Of a stretch of DNA of 64,000 bases, positions 28,901 to 37,448 are shown piece by piece. A model generated the notes under the pieces. The model searched no databases. It was given only the letters and a program-made list of their open reading frames with translations, and was not told the origin of the DNA. How positions within the stretch are numbered: the first letter of the stretch is position 1; every line of letters starts with the position of its first letter. The stretch is from a virus, in the IMG/VR virus record IMGVR_UViG_3300014911_000001, positions 111,797 to 175,796 of that record. The stretch is one strand, 5' to 3'. A program made the position numbers and the translations under genes.

Positions 28901-31275
28901 AAGAGGAGGGTGATCTTTTAAATAGACTCATAGCACGTTACATGGCGCTTGTATCGCAAGATATGAAATATTTACAGCAGTTACCACCTACCCCTATAGT
29001 TGATATGGAAGCGGTGCCTACTGATGATGAACTTATACATAGGAAAAATAGTGGTTTATGGGAGCATTTAAAGCAGCATTACACAGAGTTTGTAAAATTG
29101 GAAGCTGTATTGTCACAGAAATTTGGTGATGAATTCTTTAAGGATTTTGATGAACGGGTAAAAGCTGAGCGTGAGGAATTACGGAAACTAGAAGGTGGTG
29201 GATTATACCGTTGGGTTGTTGCAGATCGCTACCGTGAAATAATTAATGATGAATATGTGACATATGGTATACCGTGGCAAAGTTTGAAGGATCAGGCACC
29301 CTTTGATGAATTGTTGCCATTGGTAAAACAGAGACATGCTGTTGTTGTCAGTCTTATGAGGAATTTGTTTGAACTAGGAAAGAATTCTTCTGAGCATGAT
29401 TTCTGGGCCGCGGCTTCTTCAAGATTTGAAAATAGGCTGTCCTTCTTTAACAATGGTCTTGATCAGATCGCTGCTGAATACGGTGATAATTCAATGGAGA
29501 TAATTGAATTTTATGATAATGCTTTGGTGAAGGAGCAGGATTATTTATCAGCTCTCGAAGAGGCTTATGAGAGTCAGTTGGTTAGGGAGGAAAAGAAAGA
29601 ATCTATAGAGAAAAAGGATATGCCATCCAGTACTATACCACCAGCTGGTACTCCAAATCGTCTGCCTGAGTTAGAAGCAAAATATAAGGAGATCATAGGA
29701 TATGAACGAGATCTATTAGAAGCGGCACAGGATTTAAAAGATCCTTATTGGAAGAATGCATTGGAGGAGTTTAACAAGCGTGTGGCTAATTATGAGGGAG
29801 ATATTAAGGAGGCCGCGGGCCCAGATTTAGAAAAAATTTATGAGAATGCTATAGCTTATGAGACAATGATGCTTGATAATTATAAGACCAAATATCAGAA
29901 GCAGAGGGCTATTGGGGATTATACGAAGCCGCCAATGCCCCAGCATGTGGCGCCGGTAACAGTGCCAAAAGCAAAAGTAGTACCACCTCCTAAGGAGATG
30001 ATTATTGTTCCGGATGATGAGATTGAAATGTGGCGTGATTTGTTAGATTTTGTGGCTGATCATTGGATCGGTTCTAGTAAGTTTAGGGATATTGATTTAA
30101 CAGAAAAGATAGATGCTACTGATATAGACCATTCTTTCCAGAGTATAAAATCGGCGTTACGCGAGGCTTGGAATCGTTATAGTGAGATAGATCTGAGAGC
30201 TATTGCTGTGCATGTAACTGATAGCCATCCAGCTAGTGATAGCTATCTGGTAGGATCATCATTGTGTAGGCCATTTCTTATAGAGGGTCAAGAGGAAAAG
30301 ACAAATCGTAAAGAGGGAGGTGCATATACAATTTATCATATAATGATTGGTAATGGGTTTAGTAGAAATATTGATCATGAGATAATAGGTTATGATACGC
30401 ATTATGATGGCAGGATAATGACAAGTCGACCATTAACCCAAAAAGCATATCATGTAGGTGGATTGAATCATCTTGCTGTTGCGGTTGCATGGGTAGGTGC
30501 TACATTTGCGGATATAAGAAGCCCTAATGTACAATCTTTTGCAACAGTTTGGGGAATACAAACAGTTACACCATATGCTTTTATATCATTTTGGGATAAT
30601 GTTATCGAACCAGCTTTACATTCATTGGAAACACCAACATATGATACATTGAGGGAAAGAGCATTTGATGTATTAAGTGATTCTGGATGGATTGATAGTA
30701 ACTTCTTCACTAATAAGAAAACAAAGGGAGTTGTACCTTTTACAGAGAAATTCTATGAAGTTGCACCTGTATATGATTTTACTTATTATTTAAAAAATGA
30801 GTTAGAGGTTGCATGGCCTGGGTATGGGGAATTGCTTTCACCTGGCAAAATGTCTGCTAAAGGTTGTGCGTGGAAGCGTGGTGTCAGAGAGGCAGGGGTA
30901 TATGTAGAAAAACATGCAGGGAAATGGCGGCTTGGCACTATATATGGTATGAGTAGAATGGCTTGGGATAGATTAGTAAAGACAGTAGGTATTCTCAATA
31001 TGTTATTTAGACAGGCATTAGGTAAGGATATTATTATAGCGGGTCATTCGGAATTATATGGATTTATACCCTCATCATTGGGGCAAAAAGGTAAGGTTTG
31101 TCCAGGATTTAATTTACGTGGTAATCGTAGAGGCAATAATGACTTATTATCAGATATAAAATATGCGAAGGCATATTTACCAGATTTGGGTTATGAGTTA
31201 TGGCTATCACCAACCGCAGAGAAATATTGGGAGAAATATTTTAAAGCTGTTATTAAGGCTATAGGAGAATCATAA
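25879..31275 (+). CDS. Tail-associated cell-wall hydrolase with C-terminal Zn amidase (1798 aa)
   Basis: ATG 25879 follows AGGAGGAG. Residues ~1-150 have a baseplate-hub-like beta layout ('TLRMDNNVIYQIPGRNLYVII', quoted in outline, then 'PYAIGVEMEIAPMD'). Helical regions follow. Residues ~675-760 match a LytM/M23 fold ('AVYALNEGVVTNV', 'DGYIVRVKNGDFVTEYRNLG', 'IKPGEKVLGGQYLGEA'), but the catalytic His of 'Y.HL' is Arg-Asn, so it is probably inactive. A Pro/Glu-rich linker spans ~940-1015 and coiled-coil-like helices ~1015-1370. Residues ~1440-1798 form an N-acetylmuramoyl-L-alanine amidase (Amidase_2/PGRP type): H1445 in 'AIAVHVTDSHP', 'YHIMIGNGF', 'AYHVGGLNHLAVAVAWVG', H1723 in 'IAGHSELYG' and C1741 in 'KVCPGFNLRGNRR', the expected His/His/Cys zinc ligands. 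It would open peptidoglycan during entry. Long inserts separate the ligands. Confidence 0.75.
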   Translation: MPEDSKKPRLDYRTAIIGTVPVIVTDFRVVENFSYQQIQTLRMDNNVIYQIPGRNLYVIIGLEFPDGYSINTGLRELHAMMFLAPIVPIYSPWLNDMVIASFDQYRGLAELMGVNTDVNIYALRRLTMRSVESPYAIGVEMEIAPMDLDAARLKPQFLVDEEAARAKSEFIARLFELYETMKRSEDPLAYLDGFTSIYNDYKRAVANKVVDFLWQSELFKRWISIMYPEGDKSLLPVQGVRLKRQLGIWRQTPFANIVIHYLHMADDIVSLRDEIHKYVSDVASSTAKMIRDYVADYEQIQQVGAPRRFFQVLQTLYNSIKGGIRTRVDSSLMGTIAFGNQIREMLLEVALRMDNGQRGKFTNYVQRILSLTAGPNLVVPEMMMEGESAIVTMSDFLTRFFAELGKKLDTDSYKIFVDLFADVMSERIAYWELFSKVMKYETFDFGKYRATPTRWEYTVTNKFVPLRIGDAVAPLLQHLGTDSPIFRVQYACGDGLAIRQLKQLRDDVDKAVQQINEIGSYFPWITRYIEPIILSSTDGLIEFLGMQHAVLDSVSINPMEEAAMVAEATCTFVASDITIFDYEQFEFADTVGANNLSCLLLFYALRKWYQEIFGKDLPPSGTVAETVQPLKEGEDISKLRIPFKLFDVMDSQNVTKRAFQYAMTLSKAENQNYYNFTIYNSDKKAVYALNEGVVTNVTNNLVDGYIVRVKNGDFVTEYRNLGKLAEDIKPGEKVLGGQYLGEARFFASGTYPTEVQEKEVKMLPNLLGLGVPEVVQEYKKKVKTSGPAPYGVFVLFMYKNIPLDLEIYKGKEVFEKAANISAPTDIYAYFWTHTKDDKITWAGHTYDVKNNPYVQGYVNSVLGGIPILESISNRVFDEKTFFDVLIRLLMEKCMTCVSSFDIAGLEQKLANELGMEPASATDKAVPTQEEYVPVLGRPYFTHPSLEEMKLPEPQLPPKVTPAPEEGKMEVPEEKVEKPQLSAPKELPEEAPPVEVPPSEPPMIEEGEKEEGDLLNRLIARYMALVSQDMKYLQQLPPTPIVDMEAVPTDDELIHRKNSGLWEHLKQHYTEFVKLEAVLSQKFGDEFFKDFDERVKAEREELRKLEGGGLYRWVVADRYREIINDEYVTYGIPWQSLKDQAPFDELLPLVKQRHAVVVSLMRNLFELGKNSSEHDFWAAASSRFENRLSFFNNGLDQIAAEYGDNSMEIIEFYDNALVKEQDYLSALEEAYESQLVREEKKESIEKKDMPSSTIPPAGTPNRLPELEAKYKEIIGYERDLLEAAQDLKDPYWKNALEEFNKRVANYEGDIKEAAGPDLEKIYENAIAYETMMLDNYKTKYQKQRAIGDYTKPPMPQHVAPVTVPKAKVVPPPKEMIIVPDDEIEMWRDLLDFVADHWIGSSKFRDIDLTEKIDATDIDHSFQSIKSALREAWNRYSEIDLRAIAVHVTDSHPASDSYLVGSSLCRPFLIEGQEEKTNRKEGGAYTIYHIMIGNGFSRNIDHEIIGYDTHYDGRIMTSRPLTQKAYHVGGLNHLAVAVAWVGATFADIRSPNVQSFATVWGIQTVTPYAFISFWDNVIEPALHSLETPTYDTLRERAFDVLSDSGWIDSNFFTNKKTKGVVPFTEKFYEVAPVYDFTYYLKNELEVAWPGYGELLSPGKMSAKGCAWKRGVREAGVYVEKHAGKWRLGTIYGMSRMAWDRLVKTVGILNMLFRQALGKDIIIAGHSELYGFIPSSLGQKGKVCPGFNLRGNRRGNNDLLSDIKYAKAYLPDLGYELWLSPTAEKYWEKYFKAVIKAIGES

Positions 31276-34200
31276 TGCCAGAGGATAGAACAAATATTAT
31301 CTCCGATCCAAGCTCTAAGCCTACTGGAGATGGGAAGACTAAAGATAAGGGTTATGGGATGTTGCCTCTAACAGCTAATTTGTTTTTAGATGATATGCTT
31401 CAATTTACGAATGAAGCATTTCCTCTTGCATCTGCGATGTCTATATTGAGTGGTGATTATCATTTTATTGTGCGTAATTGGACGACGGCTTACCCAGATA
31501 GGTATATACCTGACAGGATTTTAAATAAGAGGGGGTCGACGCCTCTATTCTACTATGATAGTGATATAGGAATTAACAATAAAGTTATACGTGCTCTTGT
31601 TAATGAGACTCGGTATCAGGCTAATATGATTCTTAATCAGTTGGCGGCGTTTACTAATATGCCGGAGGATCTTATTGAATCTATTAAGCAACAATTAAAG
31701 AAATTTTATGGACCTGAGGCCGCCAATAAGTTTGAAAATGAAATTAAAAAACATACTTACGGGAAGAAGTTAGATTTAAAGGAATACAGGAAATTTCTTG
31801 AACAATTTAAAGAGCTTTATTTAGATGATTCGCGGCTTCAGTACTTGCTTGACTCATCGGATAAGCAGACAAGCAAGTTGTTAGGTGGCTTGGATGCGCG
31901 GCTTGGTCTATTATCATGGTTAAATGTCCGCAATTACGCGCGCTTATACATTAAGCTTTTGGAGCTCAAGGAGATATTGGAGCAGATTGGAAAGGGAGAG
32001 GGAGCCGTGCCTCCTGATGCTGATGCGCTTAATCTTATAAAGGCGATGATAATAGCTAAGTACAAGGTTGATAATCCCAAGGCATCAGAAGCAGATATTT
32101 CAGCTAAGGCTGCTGAGATAGATGCTGCTTTTGGTGATGAAGCAAAGTTAGCACAAGTGTTGACAAAATATGGTAAGGAGCTCGCTGACATATATAGTTC
32201 ATATGATAAATTAAGTAAGTTTGTCGATAAGCTTATTAATGTTTGGACAAATGATCCATTTTTTAGCGGGTTGTTATCGGCGTATAGGGCAGAGAATAGA
32301 AGTATTACTGAAATTTTATGGTTGGCAAGGGATATTGCCCATGTTGATGCCGTGTTTGCGGCTAAAAATGTAGAAGATGCTGTGAATACCTATTTCCAGC
32401 ATTCCCTTATGGTGGGTCCTAAAGAATTTGAAACACAGTTAGATATTTTGTACCGCATTCTGGTTACATATCCTCTAGAGGTTGCCTATAAAGTGAACCG
32501 AATTTATCCAACATTCAGGATTTTCCTTGTTCATCCGGGTACGGGGCTTATTTACTCATTCAGAGACTTTTATTCACCAAAGGCTGTTGAGAGTATTGAT
32601 ATTTATAGAGACAAGTTAGGCACGGCAGATGTATGTCGTATAACGGTTTCCAATCGGGGTGGTCAGTTTGTAACAGATCTCCCAGCATTTCTTGAGCCAC
32701 ATGATATTATTGATGCAGGGGGTGCAAGGACACCTCTTATGTTGAAGCCCGGCATGTATCTTATTGTAAAATTAGGTTATGCTAATTTGGAGAATGATCT
32801 TAGGACTAGGTTTATAGGGCGCATAACAGATGTACAAATGCAGGAAGGGCGCATTGTTGTTATGGCACAAGGTCTTGGTACTCAGTTGTTGATGGTACCC
32901 GGGCAGGATGAGGATCATAAGGGTGAGATTAAAGTCAAAGATGGCGGAATATTAAGGTTATTGGGGTTTGGTTCTATTATAAGTAGTTATGGGGCGCTTA
33001 TTGCTCATTTATTATTGCAGACGCGCGGGCTTGGTGATCTAGGTCGCCGTGTGAGTTTATTCCGTAGGTGGGAGCTAGGGTATCGTGGAGGTATATATAA
33101 GACACATCGCGGGCCTATCATGTTTAGTTTGTCCAATGCATTAAATAGACTTCTTCATAATACGGCGCATCTTTTACCGTTTTTTGCTAAAAAAATAGTA
33201 GGTGTTTTTAAACATTCACCATTATATCATTTTCTGCCTGCGAAAACGCGTGAGAATATAGATAAAATGATTGATGCCTTGCCTTTATTGCCAACTATAA
33301 TGGATGCATACCGTCATTATCGAGATGTAACACATAATATTGGTGCGCTTATGGAGAATATTTATATTGATGCTGGTGTTGGTGGGGCTAGTACATATAC
33401 AGGCGCGGGTAAGTTTGCGTGGGATATATGGGCTCAATACTTGAGAAGTATATTTGGTGGTATTGGACGTGGGCGTTCAGCTAAAGACATTCAATCGCAG
33501 CAGAGACCTATTAATAGTGAGGTGGTTCCATGGGGTATTGAGTACTATACTCGTGCAAAGTCCCTATATGATTGCTTGAAGGAAGTAGCATGGTTCTTCC
33601 CCGGATATATTTTATATACACCGTTTTATAATGAGGATTTTGTGTATAGTGCGCGGGCCACTATATTTATAGGTCAGAAGACATTTTATTACAGATACAG
33701 AGATGATTTATATTCAAGGGTTGAGGATGGTCCTGTTATCAAGAAAGCATTATTGGAAATCATTGATGATGCGATACAGAATATAGGTAAATTAAAGAAA
33801 GTTGACTGGGTTTATCGTTATGGGCAATTGTTTTATCTATTTCCTGATATAAATTCCATCTTGGGCAAGTACAGCTCTTCACGTATGAGGTCATTGCCGA
33901 CAACACAGCCAGGGAAACTTCCCGGTTATTTAGATCTAGTTTCTGGCGGTCGTGCACATGCTGTTCCACAAACGGTAACAGAAAGTAAAGGTGATATAAC
34001 CGGGGAGGAGTTTAGGGTTCAATTGCAGGATCTTAGGACTCTTATCGAAACAGAGGGTGAATCATTACATAAAACGGAGAAGAACATCTTCCACTTAAAG
34101 TTCTTGTTTAGACCTGAAAATTATTCTCCCGATGTTTATAACTATGTATTATCGATGAAGCCGGAGGTTGCGTTGCATATGGTATCAGCGCGCCCGCTTC

Positions 34201-35288
34201 AAAAAACCCACTTTATTAATAGTGAAGAGGATATTATAGCCAACAATCTTGCCGCCAATGCAACTGATATGCATAATGCGGTGGCTTATTATTTCCCCCA
34301 CGATCCATTTATGTGGGCTCCGGGGATAGCAGTGCCGGGGCCTGATGAAAATAAATTTGATAACTTCTTTATGTATGTGTTGGATGATTCGATTCCTGAT
34401 GATATATTAACACCTGTTGAATTTTATGAGCCGAATTCCGATCCCAATGTATGGTTTGACTGGCGTCGCAGTTTGGCATTCAAGAAGCGTGTAAAGAAAA
34501 AAATTCTGGAGCCAAAGGATCTATTAGAAGCATTCCAATTTTTGCCGGCTTACATGATGCAGCCGCTTAACAAACTTATGGAAGAGATTGCTAAGATGTA
34601 TGCGGGTGAAGTCATTATTGTTGGTATGCCCACAATCGATCCGTGGGATATAGTTTACATGATGGATCTAACTAATGATATGGTTGGTTTACTAGAAGTA
34701 GAAGGGGTTACTGAGCATTTTAGTGTTGAGACTGGTTATGTTACCGTCATACATCCATCACTTTATACTACTATTGATATGCTTGATAAGTATAGGGCGA
34801 GTGTATTGCATCGTGTGTTTCATACAGTTTATGCGTCGACATTAAAAGGTGCTATTTTAAAGGCGGTATTGACGGCTTTTGGATTAGCCATATTTGGACC
34901 ATTCATAGGTGCGGCGGCCGCCTTCATAGGTATATCAGCTGGTTGGTTGCTGATACCATTAATCATATATAAAGTAACCACAGGTGTTTATAAGACTTTG
35001 AAGGAACATACAAGTCTGATGGTATTTAATGCAGCTAGGGTTATGTTAAGGAATGCTTTATCATTTATACCTGTATGGTATAAGGGATTCCCATATGTGG
35101 CAGGGATACAGGGTTACAGAAGAGATACCATAGAGGTTATGATGTTGGATAAGTATCGTAATAATCCTGTGATACGGACGTTCATTGGCATAGATCCGTA
35201 TCGGCTGTGGTATAATCAGGGGAAAATAGATAATTGGTATATATTTGGGACATTCTTTAAGTCTTTAATTGGATTTTATCCATTCTGA
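31275..35288 (+). CDS. Baseplate hub protein with hydrophobic C-terminal hairpin (1337 aa)
   Basis: TAATG-coupled; its first residues (MPED) repeat those of the previous protein. The N-terminal 430 residues are largely helical with an Ala/Asp-rich stretch (~255-300). Residues ~435-545 carry the hub barrel signature of gpD/gp27/gp44-type proteins: 'AVESIDIYRDKLGTADVCRI', 'LKPGMYLIVKLGY', 'RTRFIGRITDVQMQEGRIVV', 'AQGLGTQLL'. Residues ~1193-1235 are strongly hydrophobic ('TAFGLAIFGPFIGAAAAFIG', then 'GWLLIPLIIYKV') and could form two membrane-spanning helices. Such a segment is unusual for a hub. The protein would form the centre of the baseplate around the spike, perhaps with membrane-penetrating activity. 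It precedes the spike-like and gp25-like genes, as expected. Confidence 0.65.
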   Translation: MPEDRTNIISDPSSKPTGDGKTKDKGYGMLPLTANLFLDDMLQFTNEAFPLASAMSILSGDYHFIVRNWTTAYPDRYIPDRILNKRGSTPLFYYDSDIGINNKVIRALVNETRYQANMILNQLAAFTNMPEDLIESIKQQLKKFYGPEAANKFENEIKKHTYGKKLDLKEYRKFLEQFKELYLDDSRLQYLLDSSDKQTSKLLGGLDARLGLLSWLNVRNYARLYIKLLELKEILEQIGKGEGAVPPDADALNLIKAMIIAKYKVDNPKASEADISAKAAEIDAAFGDEAKLAQVLTKYGKELADIYSSYDKLSKFVDKLINVWTNDPFFSGLLSAYRAENRSITEILWLARDIAHVDAVFAAKNVEDAVNTYFQHSLMVGPKEFETQLDILYRILVTYPLEVAYKVNRIYPTFRIFLVHPGTGLIYSFRDFYSPKAVESIDIYRDKLGTADVCRITVSNRGGQFVTDLPAFLEPHDIIDAGGARTPLMLKPGMYLIVKLGYANLENDLRTRFIGRITDVQMQEGRIVVMAQGLGTQLLMVPGQDEDHKGEIKVKDGGILRLLGFGSIISSYGALIAHLLLQTRGLGDLGRRVSLFRRWELGYRGGIYKTHRGPIMFSLSNALNRLLHNTAHLLPFFAKKIVGVFKHSPLYHFLPAKTRENIDKMIDALPLLPTIMDAYRHYRDVTHNIGALMENIYIDAGVGGASTYTGAGKFAWDIWAQYLRSIFGGIGRGRSAKDIQSQQRPINSEVVPWGIEYYTRAKSLYDCLKEVAWFFPGYILYTPFYNEDFVYSARATIFIGQKTFYYRYRDDLYSRVEDGPVIKKALLEIIDDAIQNIGKLKKVDWVYRYGQLFYLFPDINSILGKYSSSRMRSLPTTQPGKLPGYLDLVSGGRAHAVPQTVTESKGDITGEEFRVQLQDLRTLIETEGESLHKTEKNIFHLKFLFRPENYSPDVYNYVLSMKPEVALHMVSARPLQKTHFINSEEDIIANNLAANATDMHNAVAYYFPHDPFMWAPGIAVPGPDENKFDNFFMYVLDDSIPDDILTPVEFYEPNSDPNVWFDWRRSLAFKKRVKKKILEPKDLLEAFQFLPAYMMQPLNKLMEEIAKMYAGEVIIVGMPTIDPWDIVYMMDLTNDMVGLLEVEGVTEHFSVETGYVTVIHPSLYTTIDMLDKYRASVLHRVFHTVYASTLKGAILKAVLTAFGLAIFGPFIGAAAAFIGISAGWLLIPLIIYKVTTGVYKTLKEHTSLMVFNAARVMLRNALSFIPVWYKGFPYVAGIQGYRRDTIEVMMLDKYRNNPVIRTFIGIDPYRLWYNQGKIDNWYIFGTFFKSLIGFYPF

Positions 35289-35878
35289 TGGTTGTCGATT
35301 ATGTAAATAAGTTAGAGTTTTATGATGCTGATCGGATGCTCGGGCTCTTTAGGGTAAGGCAAGGGCTTTATGTTGGTTATGTGATCAATTTACGCCTTGG
35401 TCAAAAGTTTGATGATGCTGATTTATTTTTATGGTTTCATTCGGAGAATCCCAGTCCTTATGATGGTAATAAACCTGTTGATGAGACAGATCATTTAGAT
35501 CCCCCTCATTACATAAGTTTACTTTTACCTGTTTTTACTCATGGTATAAAGGGGACGACTGTTTCACCATTAGAGGCATCGATTGTTAGTGCGCCTTCTG
35601 CATATGGTTCAAAGGATAGTGCATCAGTAACGGATGGTGAGGGCCACGGCTTATTCGTAAGTAATAATACAGTAACAATCAATGCAGAAGATGCTGGCAT
35701 TACACTTGGGCGTGACGGTATTTATATAAAAGGTAGAGTATTGTTTGAGGAGCCATCCAATACTTATGGATGGTTCAGGAAAAACCCTATGGCAATAATA
35801 CCTTCTACTGTTGTTACTCCGTTTCCTGATTTATCGATTGATGTTGAGATGTTAAGCAAGCTAATACCGGGCTTATAA
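35288..35878 (+). CDS. Putative baseplate spike / gpV-like protein
   Basis: 196 residues, coupled by TGATG to the hub gene and by TAATG to the wedge gene. The N-terminal half may form a small beta barrel ('FRVRQGLYVGYVINLRLGQ', 'HYISLLLPVFTHGIKGTTVS'). It is followed by short repeating strands of spike type ('NNTVTINAEDAGITLGRDGI', then 'YIKGRVLFEEP'), similar to OB-fold plus beta-helix spikes. The position between hub and gp25-type wedge is that of gpV/gp5-type spike proteins in contractile tails. It lacks the usual long C-terminal needle. The assignment is by position and strand pattern. Confidence 0.5.
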   Translation: MVVDYVNKLEFYDADRMLGLFRVRQGLYVGYVINLRLGQKFDDADLFLWFHSENPSPYDGNKPVDETDHLDPPHYISLLLPVFTHGIKGTTVSPLEASIVSAPSAYGSKDSASVTDGEGHGLFVSNNTVTINAEDAGITLGRDGIYIKGRVLFEEPSNTYGWFRKNPMAIIPSTVVTPFPDLSIDVEMLSKLIPGL

Positions 35879-36357
35879 TGGTGGATTTGCACATAAATCA
35901 TTTAGGATTGCTCGGTGATGATGTTTTTATCGATACTGATAAGAACGAGTATCTTGCTGATTTTATCGCATTTTTGTTGCGCACTACTCCCGGAAGTATT
36001 GATATTTATCCAGAGCTGGGTGTAGGTGTTTATGATATGATCGGTGAATTCTGGTCCAAGGAGAAGAAAAAGCACATTACATTGGCTATAAAAAGGAAGC
36101 TTAATGATCTGCCTCAGATAGGAAACAGAGTCGCTCGTATTACTGTGTCAAGGGTTGTGGAAAAGGGTGATACCTATTTATTCATTGGTATAACGCTTAT
36201 TACTGGCGAACGATATTTTTACACATTAGTTATGAATGAACATGGATTAAGGTTATCGAAAGGGGGTAGGGATGAGGTGTATGATGAATATGTAGAAATG
36301 TTGGCAAAGGTAGAGTTTAAGGATGAAGATTTCAATAGCATTATGGAGCTATTATGA
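35878..36357 (+). CDS. Baseplate wedge protein, gp25/gpW family
   Basis: 159 residues. The core matches gp25-like wedge proteins: 'DFIAFLLRTTPGSIDIYPELG', quoted in outline, then 'GVYDMIGEFWSKEKKKHIT' and 'IKRKLNDLPQIGNRVARITV', ending with a strand pair 'DTYLFIGITLITGERYFY'. In this family the pattern is 'pe.G.gl...i.e........i...i...l...p.i....v..v.v'. It forms the inner ring of the baseplate with the J protein that follows. It overlaps that gene by 4 bases (ATGA). Confidence 0.75.
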   Translation: MVDLHINHLGLLGDDVFIDTDKNEYLADFIAFLLRTTPGSIDIYPELGVGVYDMIGEFWSKEKKKHITLAIKRKLNDLPQIGNRVARITVSRVVEKGDTYLFIGITLITGERYFYTLVMNEHGLRLSKGGRDEVYDEYVEMLAKVEFKDEDFNSIMELL

Positions 36358-37448
36358 TTACCAAAACGGCAATCAAAAATATATTAGCTGATGCTGGCTT
36401 TGACACAACAGATGGTTCACATCTGGATAGGCTGGTTGATGCTATGTATGATGTTACGCAGCAGCTGTTTTCTTCATGGGATATAAATCTTGATGCTTTT
36501 AATGTTGATGCTCTTTCTGGTGGTGATCTTGATCGAGTTGGTGATTTCTTTGGTATAACACGGTTACCTGCATTGAGAGCAAGTGATCCATTGGGTGTGA
36601 TTTTAAAGGTAACCAATGAAACTGATGATCCTATTACATTGCCAACGGGGGTATTAGTTAGGTCAGCTGATTGTAATTATGTTTTAACAAATGAAGCCGC
36701 CATTACCATCGAACCACATGATTCAGTATTTGTTCCATTTGAGGCATTAATTGAGGGGACAGTAGGTAATGCTGCTGTTGGTGAGGTTAACAGCATTGAT
36801 TATGTAGGTTTATCCGTAACTAATGTATTACCTATTTTGACTGGTCGTGATGAAGAACCTGATGATTCATACCGTTATCGTCTATCGTTAGTGCGTCATA
36901 TGCGCATGGGTGTTACTGCTACGGCATTAGAGGCGCTTGCATATACATTTCCATATGTAGCTAATGCTAGTGTTGATACAGTAGGCGCGGGCTTAATAAC
37001 CGTTTTTGTTGAACCAGTTATAGGTTATTATGACCCAGCATTGTCCTATTATGTTAAACTATATTTGCAGCGTTTTACGGCAGCTGGCGATTTATTAACG
37101 GTTCTTATGCCATCTGTAAAGGTTGTTGAATTAGATATAGCATACAAATCACGGACTGATTATACTGCAGAAATCTATAACATTGTTGTTGATTATTTAT
37201 TGAATCAAACATGGTCATTTTCAATTACTGAGATAATAGAAAGAATTTATGATTCCGTCGGGCCTATTGATCTATATATAAGGTCTTGTTATGTTGGTGA
37301 TTTGGATCTTAAGACAATGACTGTTTACAACAGGATACCTATTATTGATGAGTATTTACCTGAACGACGGGAGGAACCTGAGGTGCCTGTTTTCTCATCT
37401 GTGCGGTTTTATACCAATTCAGATTTTATTAAGATAACTAGATTATGA
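36354..37448 (+). CDS. Baseplate J-like wedge protein
   Basis: 364 residues. Clear baseplate-J pattern: helical start with 'LSGGDLDRVGDFFGITRLPA', beta barrel 'TLPTGVLVRSADCNYVLTNE', 'VPFEALIEGTVGNAAVGEVN' and 'VTNVLPILTGRDEEPDDSYR', then 'MRMGVTATALEALAYTFPYV' and 'GAGLITVFVEP'. This protein (gp6/gpJ type) makes the wedge iris that holds hub and sheath. The length and order gp25, J are standard. It overlaps both neighbours by ATGA. Confidence 0.88.
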   Translation: MITKTAIKNILADAGFDTTDGSHLDRLVDAMYDVTQQLFSSWDINLDAFNVDALSGGDLDRVGDFFGITRLPALRASDPLGVILKVTNETDDPITLPTGVLVRSADCNYVLTNEAAITIEPHDSVFVPFEALIEGTVGNAAVGEVNSIDYVGLSVTNVLPILTGRDEEPDDSYRYRLSLVRHMRMGVTATALEALAYTFPYVANASVDTVGAGLITVFVEPVIGYYDPALSYYVKLYLQRFTAAGDLLTVLMPSVKVVELDIAYKSRTDYTAEIYNIVVDYLLNQTWSFSITEIIERIYDSVGPIDLYIRSCYVGDLDLKTMTVYNRIPIIDEYLPERREEPEVPVFSSVRFYTNSDFIKITRL

